Notes: generated by a model from the letters alone, not told the origin. A stretch of 64,000 bases of DNA from Anagrus nilaparvatae (GCA_022575985.1 JAKSXM010000014.1:29512001-29576000), one strand, 5' to 3'; counted from the stretch's first letter, positions 12,723-23,900 are shown. A program made the numbers and translations.

Positions 12723-12983
12723 ATGGATGCAAAAATCGACACCTTTCGGACACGATATAGCCAAAACGATCAAACGGAATGCTTTCATTTTTTAAAACTG
12801 AGTTTATTTTATCGAGTTAATGAACCCTATTGTTTTTGGGCCCAATCTGGTATTTTTAAAGGCATGTTTATTCTTGTACTTTTGCTTCATACAGGTGAAA
12901 AACCTTCTAAATGTTATCCGCGCGATAAATTTCATAGCTTTTGCATAAACTTTGCATCAGTGAAATATCATAAAAATGTATAG
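12723..12983 (+). pseudogene. Fragment with decayed C2H2 zinc-finger linker
   Basis: This 86-codon frame contains HTGEKPSKC (about residues 56-64), the canonical linker plus first Cys of a Krueppel-type finger, followed by a Phe and a late His (SVKYHKN) at roughly finger spacing. The second Cys is missing and no complete finger exists. The rest of the frame is not recognisable. It sits inside the 4.4 kb inverted-ended element, so it may be a captured host or transposon fragment. A chance match to the linker is possible but unlikely at this length. Confidence 0.4.
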
Positions 12984-13108
12984 ATGAAATCGTGCCTTAT
13001 AAGTTTGTCAGGTCAAAAAACGGAAAAGTTTCTAAATTCTCCAATTCGTGGAGTTATTTGGTCCCTAGGTCATTCCGATGCCTCTAAATGCTTATATTGC
13101 CTTGGTGT
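12984..13108 (+). repeat. Direct repeat copy 1 (about 125 bp)
   Basis: Runs from ATGAAATCGTGCCTTA to TTGCCTTGGTGT and matches 13427-13550 with scattered substitutions. GGTCATTCCGATGCCTCTA is identical in both copies. Confidence 0.85.
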
Positions 13109-13357
13109 GTTTAGGGACGTAAGTTCGAGAAAGTTTATCCTCAAGATCTGAGGACCTACTCGATGAATCAAAAATCCCTAAGACCAAATTTTTTTAAATC
13201 AGATCTAGTTTCAAGTGATTTCATCGAGTCCTTGCAGAGAAATCTCCAAAAAACTGATTTCACATATTTAAAAAAATTATGAATTTAATACATCTAAAAT
13301 GTGGTTAATGATCTAAAATAACTAGAAAATAACTAAATTAATTGAAATTTATTTTTT

Positions 13358-13642
13358 AGGCACGATCACCCTACGTATGCAATACATAGATGATTAGACA
13401 CTATGATCTATGTATGCTATTCATAAATGAAATCGTGCCTTAAAAGTTCATCAGGTTAAAAAACGAAAAAGTCTTCAAATTGTCCAATTAATGAGAAATT
13501 CGGTCCCGAGGTCATTCCGATGCCTCTACATGCTTTTATTGCCTTGGTGTATAATGATAAATAATAGTTTTCAATTTATGAAGGCGTGGATCCCATCAAC
13601 GTTATTAAAGAGAAAATACTCAATAAATATGTGATCGTGCCT
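13358..13642. mobile_element. Small inverted-ended element (285 bp) nested in the 4.4 kb element
   Basis: AGGCACGATCAC (13358-13369) and GTGATCGTGCCT (13631-13642) form a perfect 12-bp terminal inverted repeat, and TTTATTT flanks each end just outside. Inside are an ACATAGAT/ATCTATGT hairpin at about 13386-13413 and direct-repeat copy 2. The ATCGTGCCT end motif also occurs at 12990 and 13432, which suggests several end copies arose by internal duplication. Confidence 0.6.
13427..13550 (+). repeat. Direct repeat copy 2 (about 124 bp)
   Basis: Second copy of the unit at 12984-13108, 443 bp downstream and in the same orientation. Confidence 0.85.
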
Positions 13643-13894
13643 GAAATAAAAAAGCCTTAGCTTTTTTATAATTCTTTACGATTTTTATTATTTATTAATT
13701 AATCCAAATTTTATTCAATTAAACATTTAACGCCCAAGAGCCTATCTACGAGTTCTAAATTAATTTTAAAATCAAAATCTATTTTTATAAAAATGTATCC
13801 ATATGTTAAAAAGTCTCTATTCTCAGAATTTGATTTCAAACTTTCTATAAAATTAACCGGAAACTCATTATTTAGGGTAAAAGTTGGATACTAA

Positions 13895-14120
13895 AATATG
13901 GATACTAATATATTCTAAGTCCCTCAACTCAAAATTATTAGAAGTCTCTAAACCCGGAATATTTTAAGTCCCTAAACTTGAATTTTTCTAAGCCTCTCAA
14001 AGTAAATTATTCAAAGTCCCTAAGTATAAAATATTTTAAGTTCCTACCCCACATGATTTTTGACATTTGACCCCACTTGTTTTTCAGATTCACAGGTTAC
14101 CCCTCCTTAGAAACATGTTC
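13895..14120. repeat. Ladder repeat: ~25-bp units of AAGTCCCTAAA
   Basis: Five to six degenerate units follow one another, for example TTCTAAGTCCCTCAACTC, AGAAGTCTCTAAACCCGG and AAGTCCCTAAACTTGAA, and end in a block with TTTGACCCCACTTG and AAACATGTTCAATGTT. Related ladders lie at 6800-6900, 11620-11880, 33650-33760 and 39560-39660. Confidence 0.7.
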
Positions 14121-14929
14121 AATGTTAAAACTACGATTTTTGCAGCAAAGTGAAAAATTGATCATTTTGGGACAAAAATGGGCATTCAATTTACTGACTG
14201 TAAAGAAGAGAATTTAATATAAAAAATTAGAAAGGTAATAATGTTTTGCAAACAAATAATTCTAAAGGACAAATAAAGAATTTTTAGAAAAAAGCTTTTA
14301 GAAAATTGCTGAGACCTATAAAACCCATTTTTGTCTAAAATTGCAATTTTTGAGATAATTTAAAAATTAATCATTTCGGGACAAAAATGACCATTTGGTT
14401 AAATTGCTATAACATTGAGAAAAATTGCGGTATCCAAGGCTTGAAAAATGACTTTAATACCGAAAAATTGTGAGAAACAAGAAGTGTTTTTGTTAACTAA
14501 CTAACTAAAAAGCAATATTACCAAAAAACTACATTTAAAAGCCTTGTGCACAGTATTCTTGTGCCTAGAAGGCCCGTTGGAATAAACGGAGGTTATCGGA
14601 GGTTTTTTTCAATTATTAATGAAAGTAATTTGTAATTTGGTTTCCTAAAGTTATTGGTCTCTTGTTAGCGAAAGCAAAGTAAAGACTCCGAAAAATCTGC
14701 CCTCTTATTGCATCTTTGTTAACTTTTTGCGTAAGGGAACTTAAGCAAAATTTTTTCTTGCAAAATCTTTGTTATTACATGATCTTCCGGTGCTGGACAT
14801 GGTATTTTTAAAGTCATATGACAAAATTAAATTCATAGGTTGGTATCAATGGGACCTCCGTACGTTGCGTTCACTTATACTACGATATAATAGTGTTAGT
14901 ATGTGTTAATGCCGGGCAGGGGTGGGTAA

Positions 14930-15450
14930 AAAAGTGATGTTTTGAAAATGGGGCATAGGCTAAACTTTTGGTACTTTATCAAATAGCTTTGTAAAGTAAT
15001 GTGTAAAAGTTTAGCCTTGTTTCAAGAGAGTCACCCAGGTGACTTAAAATACGGCCGTATTACGAGGCTCAGGACAGCTTCTCCGTAATATCGCTTTAGC
15101 TGTAGGTCTTTGATGATGACGAGATTCGAGTATTAAAATCTAGCCTGGTTTCAATTTGGTCACCTGGGTGACCCAAATTTTTGGGGCGGTGTAACTCCCC
15201 TCTGGGCAATGGAGCATAGGCTAAACTTTGGGTATATTATCAGAAAGCTTTGTAGAATAAAGTATTAAAGTTTAACCTGGTTTCAAGAGAGTCACCCAGG
15301 TGACTTTCCGAAACCAGCAGGTTTTCCGTTCGTACAATGGAGCCTTGGCCAAAAGCCTAGAATTTCGCTATCTCGGTGGCAAATAGTGCATTTGAAGCCG
15401 TCCGAGTGGTTTCAAATAAGTCACCCTGACTCGTATGGGCTGCCTGCCAT
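14930..15450. repeat. ~130-bp tandem array with a GTCACC..GGTGAC palindrome in each unit
   Basis: Palindrome-bearing cores start at 15029 (AGTCACCCAGGTGACT), 15158 (GGTCACCTGGGTGACC) and 15290 (AGTCACCCAGGTGACT); a truncated fourth (AAGTCACCCTGACT) starts at about 15419. Spacings are 129, 132 and 129 bp. Each core is preceded by GGTTTCAA or TGTTTCAA. GCATAGGCTAAACTTT opens two units, near 14952 and 15210. The array is far richer in GC than its surroundings. Confidence 0.7.
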
Positions 15451-16468
15451 AATTATGGAATATACGTTAAAACGTTATAAGTGAACATGATTCATGATCG
15501 CGGGTTGTGTGAAAACACAAATCAGTTATAAGTTTTTTTCATTTTTTGTTAAGTTCAGGGATAGTTTTATCCATTTTTGCCCCCGTATAGGAGTTAGTAA
15601 ATTAAATAAAAGTTAAAATAGGATAAAACTTTTTCAAATGCAAGATTAAAAGAAAAATAAAGAAAAAAACTCACATTGTATTTTTCCGATTTTATCTTAC
15701 CCTGGAGATATTTTTCAACACCAATAGTTAGCTCTAATATTCCTTTATTGATACAGAATAAAAGAATAAATTCAATATTTAGTTAATTACTCTTAAAATG
15801 TGGCACTATTAATTTGATCATTAGTTCCAAAATATTGTGAAAAAACTCATAAGATGGAATGTTTCTGCTGTATTTTCCTATTTTCTAACCCAGTAGGACC
15901 CCAAATTCGGATTCAGCGACATACAAAACCTACAGAAGACTTTTTCTTTCTCTGGTTGACGAATTCCGAAACCGTTACACCACATTCTGACTTGTGTATA
16001 ATATTATTTTGGTAATTATGTTAATTGAGGGGTATTAGAGTTCAGAGTAACTTTTTTGTTGTTGTTGAATTATAGAAAAAGGACGTAATAACAAAGTTCC
16101 GCCAACAAAAGTTTGGTTGAAATCTTTTCAGCAAACAAATAATAAGGTTTCAAAATAAGGGGCGGATTTTTCGTGTACTTTTTGGCCAATACTTAAAAAT
16201 TTTAACTATGCTTAACATTTTTTTACGTCTTATTTAAACATTATTATTGAACTCAATCTAATCAAAGCTTTTAAAATCCCTAAATTAAAAAATTACTGAA
16301 ACTCTTTTCTTGCTTTTTTCTAACATGATCAGCTTCGCTCTACCCGTCTTTGACGGTATCTAGTATATATGTATACATTTACAAAATATCTGTTCTATGT
16401 TATATGACATTAACTTTGATTTTAATGTAATTTCTTTGAAATTGGCCGAATAATACAAAAATTTTTTT

Positions 16469-16638
16469 AAATGTATTTTTTCAGATTTTGACAAGGAAAG
16501 CTAGTCTTTCGAAACGTCAATGAAATAAAGATAACATTTCATAAAAAAATTTGTTCCATTCTGATCGTTATAATTTTATTTAACTTTCTTATTTTTTATA
16601 AATAAGAAAATAATAAAAAATAATTTTCTACAATAAAT
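16469..16638 (-). repeat. Right 170-bp terminal inverted repeat
   Basis: Reverse complement of 12240-12409 without mismatch. The plus strand here reads GACAAGGAAAGCTAGTCTTT then CGAAACGTCAATG, so the two motif copies point outward from the element. Confidence 0.9.
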
Positions 16639-19600
16639 ATTTTTTATGCATTAAACCAGCTTTAAGTTTCTTTTTGAAAATTTATGACAGTCTCTTAAAT
16701 TTAGTTTAGATATTTTTAAATAGCGATTTTAATACTTATTATTGCATGTAGATGGCGTAAAACTTTCTCTTAAATGAAATGCTTTTTACATAATATTTAT
16801 AAAGTAATTTTTGTTTTTAAATTATTTTTAAAAAAAGTTGTTTTGTAAATGTATAATTGAAAATCTAGATATTTTTCGACAATTTTATTCGATATATAAT
16901 TATTATTATCTCTTAACAATATAATTTTTTTAAATTTAATAAATTTAACGTTCGTCATATTTTTCAATATAAGTATCAGTATTAACGATCTCTACGAACA
17001 AATATAAATAATCTTATATTTCAAAGATATATAAGGCATTTTCATGCCATTAATTTTATTTAAAATTTTTTACAATTTTATAAATAAATTATAAAAAATT
17101 TTTAATTGATGTTAAATAATTTTTTAAGATAAATTGATTAATAATTTAACTTAAAAAAGTGGTTTTGAATGAAAAAAAATGTCCATCAAATTTCTTTATC
17201 AGAAATGTCTTTAGGAAGCTCAAAGTAACATATTTAGATTATCATAATAAAATTGATTTTCTTTATTTATATTAAAATATTTTTCTGTACAGGGAAACTA
17301 AGATTGTAAAATACAAAAATATTGTGCAAAACATATTTTTTTTTTCGAAGAAAAAAGTATGTATAAAAAATGTCTTTTTGTTGAACATTACTTGAATAGT
17401 GGTTATTTTATTATTATTTTTTTCGTCACGGAACATTTAATGCAAAGAAAGTATGTCGTCTATCTTTAAAAAAAGAAAAACTTTTGAATCTTTTACACTT
17501 CCGACTTGCTTACTAAACTAAAAATGTTTTTTTTTTTTTTGAACAATAACAAAAAATAACCAATGTAAAATAAATTTATATAGTTTTTTTAAAATTTTAT
17601 TATAGTTTAAAAAAAATAATATACAAATAAATGACCATTAAAAATATGTAAAAAAAAGGGAAAAAAAAGTTTTATGTGTTTTAAAAAGACTAGAATTATG
17701 TATATATAAAACATTCATTTCATCTCAAAATAAAGATCCAGCACGGATGGGCAGATTTTACGATCACATCATCCAGATTTATACTTACTTAAGGAAACGC
17801 AATGTGCACTTCAACCCCACAGGATACATATAAGTTTCAACTATATTTTATATACTTTTTTTTGATATCATCTACTTCTTAGTAGGAGGTTTCGACCTTT
17901 TTCTCGCCTTTTTGAATTCTCAGTCATCCGACACTCAATAGAGTTACAATGTATTTTTGATCATGTTATAAATCTTTTTTATTTTTATTATTTGCATATT
18001 ATGTGACTTTTTATTTCATTATATTTTAATTTTATTTTTTTTATATAAAATATAAATTTCTTTAAAAAATGATATAATCTTTATATTTGCTCATAAATAT
18101 AATTTATTTTATGGTTTTTTTTAATAATAAATATGTTGTTTAAAAAAAAATTAACTTGCTTTTATGTATTTTTAAACTTTGTTTATCTTATAACATATTT
18201 CTATTACAAAAAAGGGTAATATTTGGTTACTGCAAAATCTTAGCCGCTTTTGAGTTTTAATTATATGGGTTTTTTTTTACTTTTCTTTTTCCTAGAATTT
18301 TTTAGGTCAATTACATACAGAAGCAAGCTGCTTTTATGAAACTATTTTTCATAAAAATTATATTAAATTTTAGGGAAAATTCTTAATGACATCGAATTAG
18401 CAAAATATATATTTAATTGTCTAATCAAAAAAACCAACATTATTTACAGTATGTGCCAAAAAATCCAAAAATATTGAAGCTTTTATCAGTGAAAGTAAAG
18501 AAAACTGCCCTGAGCTTTTTCCAAAGAGCTTTTTCCAAACACTACACAAAAAAATAGAGCCTACTTTTTCTTGCACCTACTTTTTCCCTTGCCTAAAAGA
18601 CAAAAAAATGAGAAAAATCTGCTAAATAAAAATGCATATGCTTAATTTTTAAAAGATTTTTACAAAATAATCATCATATAGGCCAGCCTACAATGTCTCA
18701 TTTCTAAGTATTTATCTACATTAAAAACGTTTTGTCCATGGCATTACCCACTTATTTGCTAATAAATATCGATTTTTTCTTTTAATAAAAATTAAAAAGC
18801 ACAAAGCATTCGTAAAAATTTCATAGCTTGTTTATTAATTTTGAAATCTAAATACAAAAAAAATCAGTTTTTGTTTTTTTAAAATGTTTGCTTATGTGTA
18901 TAATAGAATAAAGTGACATGTTTCAGGGACTTTTGCAATAGCAATACCATCAAAATACGCGATTATATGGAATTCTCTGTGAAATCGATATAGGACAGTC
19001 ATTAATTTCCTCCCTAAAAAAAAAAATAAAAATAAAAAAAAAATCAATGAGCGTCCCATAAACAACGGCGTGCGTCTCCCTGCTGGCGTCGACAGAGGCC
19101 CATATATAGCTATAAATGTATTATATATATACACAATATAGCTTTTTGCCTATTTCCAATTTGCAATTGCGAAGCTGCGCATTATTTTTTTTTTTTTTTA
19201 ATTATAACGAATACAATGGCTGGCGACGTCCAGCACGAGTATACGAGAATGGCATCCGGCTGATTCCAATTCCGATTCGTTTCCCCCGTTCCTCACGACA
19301 GTCGGATTTTGCAATATTCCATTTTCACGATAATTATTGTCTTTCGTTTTTTTTTCTCTTTTGTAAAAAAATAAAAAAACAAATTTTTTTTTAATCTTTT
19401 TTTTTGTTTATATTGCACGTATGTGTGCTACACTTTATAGTTATTTTAGTAATTTTTTTCAAAAGTTTAATATAAATAAATTCAAATTAGTCCATAAATT
19501 TTTGTTTGTTTTTAATTTAATTTTTGTTTATATTCTTAAATTCAATTATTTTTTGAACTGCTTAAAAGAATAAAAAGAAGCCATAAATAAAGGAATTTAT

Positions 19601-20640
19601 AGCAATTATAACGTCAATATAAATTTATGAACATAAATATCTAAAATCAAGATCCATAACTGTTAGTTTATGTGAACATATTATAAAGAGAGTCTATACA
19701 ACCACGTGGAGTTTTTCGATTGATGTAACTGTCAAGAATATGGTTCAATAAAATACATGAATAAAACTCTCACTTTCAACCAAAATAATATATCTATATC
19801 TATCTCACTTTTATACTCTGATAGTATTATATGCTGTCGTTGGCTTACGCAGCCGTTAAGATTTAACGACGTAACGATTATGCTGCCATAATAGATAATC
19901 GCTACTGCTATAATATAATACTGATACTGATCTTTATAACGTCAAATTTTATATGTTTATGGAACCAAAAAAAAAAAAATAACATCCTGGTTGACATTGA
20001 TTATAACCTGTATAGGTTTTTTTTAAAAAAAGAAATTTTTTTTTTTAGATGTTTCCTGAAATTTTATATCTTTTTTATTTTTATATATTTAATAAAAATT
20101 ATTGTACAATAACGTAAATATAAATGTATAAAAACGACCCTTTAAAAAACTATAGCTGTCACTTAAATAGGAAACTAAGTAGTCTGAATTGCTGACTTAA
20201 TTTTATTACATGCTATAAAAGTAACATTTTATTTTAGTTTATGAAGTAGCCTATAGCATTTAATTAATTTTAAATAAAGTAACAGAGATAACGATTAAAT
20301 GAGAGGAAAGAGATTGGTTATTTGCTAAATATTGTTTTATTATTAATTTAATTTACTTTATTTTTTAATTAATTCATTTAATTTAATGAATCGTAAATTT
20401 TATTCAAAAATCATAATGTTACAAAACGATTCAACATTTTGCCAGATAAATATGTAGTATTTTGGATAGAAATTTTAAATCATGTCATGAACCTTTGATT
20501 AATAATAAATATATCCAATCCCTTAAATCTTGAATTGCCCTAAAAAATCTATGATCCAAAGTTATTCAGATGCTAAGCCATTTCAAGTGATTTAGAAAAT
20601 TTTTTATAAAAAAACAGCGATTTAATAATAAAAATTAAAA
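16639..20640. other. AT-rich intergenic DNA, no gene seen
   Basis: No supported coding sequence. Two patches are less AT-rich, about 17730-17940 and 19040-19330 (the latter with GGCTGGCGACGTCCAGCACG). Open frames across them on both strands (18892-19134 minus, 19116-19394 plus) have no motif and overlap each other. They could be regulatory or transposon-derived. Confidence 0.5.
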
Positions 20641-20644
20641 AAAA

Positions 20645-20840
20645 CTATCGGTATTTCTTAGCTAAGTCTGAGGTCGATGTTTTGAATTTAAAAAATACTA
20701 ATTGCACTGTGTTTGTAAATTGCACTTGGTATGTAAAACTATGGTTACTGTCTAATTCTCAAAGCTTCTAGGTGGCCTAATTGCCATTTGGCAGATGTTT
20801 TTCCAATTTTGATTTTTTTCGTATTTCTTAGCCACCCATT
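20645..20840 (+). repeat. Inverted repeat pair around MBF2-like genes 1-2 (left arm)
   Basis: About 190 bp that matches the reverse complement of 23710-23900. Shared text includes GTCTGAGGTCGATGT, TTGAATTTAAAAAA, TTGCACTGT, GTTACTGTC and ATTTGGCA. It continues rightward to about 21065 as non-coding moderately repetitive text (ACCCCTAAAACCGATCTTCT). Confidence 0.75.
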
Positions 20841-21234
20841 TTTTTTTTATTATCTGGACGCCCAGAATAAGCCTAAAAAACATTTTCTTTACATTAGGTA
20901 GGTAGTAAAATTTCCCCTTCTAATCCAAATCTGACAATATTTTTTGAGAGCTACCCTGGATTTTTTCAACCCCTAAAACCGATCTTCTCAAACGAGCTGA
21001 AAATTGGTATAGGATCATTTTGTAAAATAAACTTCATGAAGAGCATTTTTGGAGCAATTTTTTTGTGGACTCCCCTAATATATATTATTTCGTGTCGTAA
21101 ATTATCAATACAATTAAAAAAAAAAGTTTATTAAATCCAAATGTAGTAGAAAAAATAAAGCTATAAAAAAGTATTAAAAAATATAATCTTATCTTATAAT
21201 CTTATGACTTTATACTATTTTTCAATCGTTTACG

Positions 21235-21270
21235 TATAAAAATCATTAATTTTTAATATCTTAATTCAGT
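21235..21270 (+). promoter_or_regulatory. Core promoter of MBF2-like gene 1 (TATA + TCAGT initiator)
   Basis: TATAAAA at 21235-21241 is followed by TTCAGTTG, with the arthropod initiator TCAGT at 21266-21270. The presumed +1 A (21268) lies 33 bp after the first T of the TATA box, a normal spacing. This gives a 5' leader of about 44 nt before the ATG at 21312. Confidence 0.6.
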
Positions 21271-21311
21271 TGAATGTCATAAAGAAAGAAATTAAAAACA
21301 AAAAGCTAAAA

Positions 21312-21728
21312 ATGATTTCTTCAAAAAATTCAATATTGATTAATTATTTTTTATGTTTGCTTATTATATCTTCATTATCATACTCACTAGAATTAGATAA
21401 TAATGCAGAAACTCAACCAAAATACAATCCTCTATTCATATTAGGAGAAAGAATTGATGGAGATGTCTTAGATTCTGTTTACAAATATAATGAAGCTCCA
21501 AAAAAATATAATGGAAAAAGTATTGTAGAAACTTTTGAGTCTTCTAAAAGTTCAAATGTTATTACACAAGTTCAAGTTGAAGATTTAAGTCCTGTTGGAA
21601 ACGGAGCTTGCATTAGTCATATTAGTGGTGGGCCTGGATATCAAAATGTTACTTTGCAGATTATGCTTACAGCAGAAGAATATAGCAACCTTAAAATTAA
21701 AATATTTACTAAAAATGCTGAAAATTAA
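21312..21728 (+). CDS. MBF2-like secreted protein 1
   Basis: Single-exon gene of 138 codons. I start it at ATG 21312 because that places a clear signal peptide (hydrophobic core NYFLCLLIISSLSYS) at the N-terminus; the frame is open further upstream but without an ATG. Family features are LGERIDGD after the signal region, VITQVQVEDL mid-protein, and the hallmark SGGPGYQNVTLQ followed by a hydrophobic beta-like tail. MBF2 was named for a Bombyx coactivator of FTZ-F1, but most insect members carry signal peptides, so an extracellular role is more likely. The actual function is unknown. A TATA/initiator pair precedes it and AATAAA lies at 21827-21832. Confidence 0.85.
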   Translation: MISSKNSILINYFLCLLIISSLSYSLELDNNAETQPKYNPLFILGERIDGDVLDSVYKYNEAPKKYNGKSIVETFESSKSSNVITQVQVEDLSPVGNGACISHISGGPGYQNVTLQIMLTAEEYSNLKIKIFTKNAEN

Positions 21729-22269
21729 ATAATTATTTAACTGTAAAATTAATTAATTAAAAGTGTAATTTACGAGATAAAAAAATTTTAAGCTTTGTAA
21801 ATCATTTCATGATTGTTTTAATTTTTAATAAATACAACAGATTGATAAAAAATCGTTTATTTTCTTATTTCTCTAAAAATAATTAAACCTACTTTTTTCT
21901 AATAGTAATTTAACTATTTTTTTTATATAAAATATGAATAATATATTCGATACCTAGGGTTAAAAATTTTGCTATTGCATTTCTTGCTAAATAATGCGAT
22001 GCTCATCAGAACGAATTTAATTTAATCAATTTACTTAAATAATTAAAAATTTATACAATAATATTATTAATAATTATAATAAGTTTGGATAAACTTAATC
22101 AATGAACATAAATCTTATTTACTGAAATTCACAAAGATAAAGCACAACCTATTTAAACAAAATATAAGTTTATTTATACAGGGGTCAAATTATTGAAATT
22201 AAAGCATGCGTTTCTTGAACTTTTCTAGCAGGTTTAAATTCACATCTGCAATTTATATATTTAATAATC

Positions 22270-22345
22270 AAACGACTTGCAGTTCACTGAAAAAAGTATA
22301 TTTTCTGAACTCGGAGAAAGGGTAGTTTTGTTCAGCCGTCTATAA
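22270..22345 (+). pseudogene. Possible relic of an MBF2-like N-terminal region
   Basis: A short open frame reads NDLQFTEKSIFSELGERVVL before a stop at about 22345. SELGERV resembles the LGERV/LGERI motif of its two neighbours, and its placement between genes 1 and 2 fits a dead tandem copy. There is no start, and no GGPGY motif follows. The match is short and could be chance. Confidence 0.25.
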
Positions 22346-23069
22346 GCTATATTCCTTGGTATACCTATACTTTTCCAAAGGTTTAATTTAGTATCTAAGA
22401 TTTTTAAAATTAATAGATAAATTAATGAAGGGTTATTTTGAACATGGGATTTCTATCGAGTGGCTTTATATTTAACGAATCTTTTACTGAAAAAAATTTA
22501 ATACATTTAAGCTAGATACTGTAATCATTTCTTTTAAAAGACCCTGTAAATCATAAATAATCTTTTTTTAAAGTAATTAACCCAAAATCTTAAACAGTGA
22601 TGTTAGACAGTAATTTGACTAAATATTAGTAATATTACTAAAAATTGAAGTATTTTGCTACTAATTCGTGGTAAAATTAATGTACTCATCTGCAGTAATA
22701 TTATGTGCGTTATTTTTTACTGAATACTTTAAATTTGGGACGTTTATTTAATCACGTAAAGAGTTTTTTATAATATAAAAAGATTTATTTTTTTACAATT
22801 GTAATTTTTATATATTTTTTTCAGTTCAATAATCATTTCTTAATAATTTCTTTGTTCTTGAGTCATTGTTATTTTCTTATTCTAATCCATAAAATTTTTA
22901 TCTAATGATATTTTAAATAATGTAAACTTATTTTTAATGCTTAATCATTAAAAATTTGAAGGCCACAGATGTTTTTTCTACTTAAGCAGTTAAAATTTAT
23001 TAAAAATGTCATTCTTACAATTAAAATTGAAAGTAATCATAATAATTATATATAAAAAAAATAATTACA

Positions 23070-23456
23070 ATGTATAAATTTCTAATTGTATTTTTAATTG
23101 TATTAAAACTAACTTCATCTGAAATTACCAATACACCTTCAGTTATACATCAACTTGGTGAAAGAGTCAGAGGAGATATATTGATAAATAATCGTAAAAT
23201 ATATCGTTCACCAATATTATTTGATTCAGGAATTTATGTTGAAACATTTGGAACAGGAAAATTTTATGATAATATTACACAAGTACAAATTAAAGATTTG
23301 AGTATTGGCGATGTCAAACCATGTGTTAATTGGATTAGCGGTGGACCAGGTTATAAAAATGTTACTGTAAGATTTATTGTTGCACCACATACTGATGCTC
23401 AATTTCAAGTTAATGTGTTTGCAAAATTAAATAAAAAATATGAAAATTATGATTAA
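23070..23456 (+). CDS. MBF2-like secreted protein 2
   Basis: Single-exon gene of 128 codons starting at an unambiguous ATG with a signal peptide (residues 1-17, KFLIVFLIVLKLTSS). Family features in order are HQLGERVRGDIL (about 28-39), NITQVQIKDLS (about 68-78), SGGPGYKNVTVRF (about 89-101) and a beta-rich C-terminus ending VNVFAKL. A Cys just before the SGGPG block (PCVNW) is shared in position with gene 1 (ACISH). It lies 1.3 kb downstream of gene 1 in the same orientation, consistent with tandem duplication. AATAAA at 23574-23579 may end the transcript. Function is not known. Confidence 0.87.
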   Translation: MYKFLIVFLIVLKLTSSEITNTPSVIHQLGERVRGDILINNRKIYRSPILFDSGIYVETFGTGKFYDNITQVQIKDLSIGDVKPCVNWISGGPGYKNVTVRFIVAPHTDAQFQVNVFAKLNKKYENYD

Positions 23457-23709
23457 ATTGTAAAAAAAATTTTATTTGTTAAGAAAATGAATTTAAGTTT
23501 ATGCAAAAATGTATTTTAGCATCAAAATTTGGTTTAATTTTAAGGGATATATGTATATACTAAAATTACTTAAAATAAAGTATTTTATCTAGTTATTTGC
23601 TGAATAAGTATGTAAAGTTTTATTTCAAAAATATACAAGAAAATTAAATTTTACCTTTCACAATCGTTGAAATTTTTAGGCTTACCTACTTAGGGCATTC
23701 ATAAAATAA

Positions 23710-23900
23710 AAAAAAGAATTTAAAAAAAAATCAGAATTAGAAAAACAGATGCCAAATTGCAACTAGAGCACCTAGAGCCTTGAAAATTGGACAGTAACTA
23801 TATATTTTTACACGCCAAATACAGTGCAATCAGTTTTTTTTTAAATTCAAGACATCGACCTCAGACTCGGGTAAAAATAGCTAAGAACTACTGATATATG
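23710..23900 (-). repeat. Inverted repeat pair around MBF2-like genes 1-2 (right arm)
   Basis: Reverse-complement copy of 20645-20840. The two arms are about 2.9 kb apart and enclose MBF2-like genes 1 and 2, but not gene 3. Confidence 0.75.

Larger units (their letters stand above)
12240..16638. mobile_element. 4.4 kb element with 170-bp identical terminal inverted repeats
   Basis: The 170 bp at 12240-12409 and the reverse complement of 16469-16638 are identical by base-by-base comparison. Similarity stops at the same outer base (ATTTATTG) on both sides, and resumes inside only after a 10-bp gap. No long reading frame encodes a transposase or reverse transcriptase. The interior is a mosaic: a decayed zinc-finger fragment, a small inverted-ended element, direct repeats, a ladder repeat and a 130-bp palindrome-bearing array. 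It therefore looks like a non-autonomous foldback-type element. No clear target-site duplication is visible. Identical ends beside a decayed interior point to recent mobilisation or gene conversion between the ends. Confidence 0.7.

Noticed and set aside
21270..21311. Upstream extension of MBF2-like gene 1
   Set aside because: It would need a TTG start at the likely transcription start site and would bury the signal peptide; ATG 21312 fits better.
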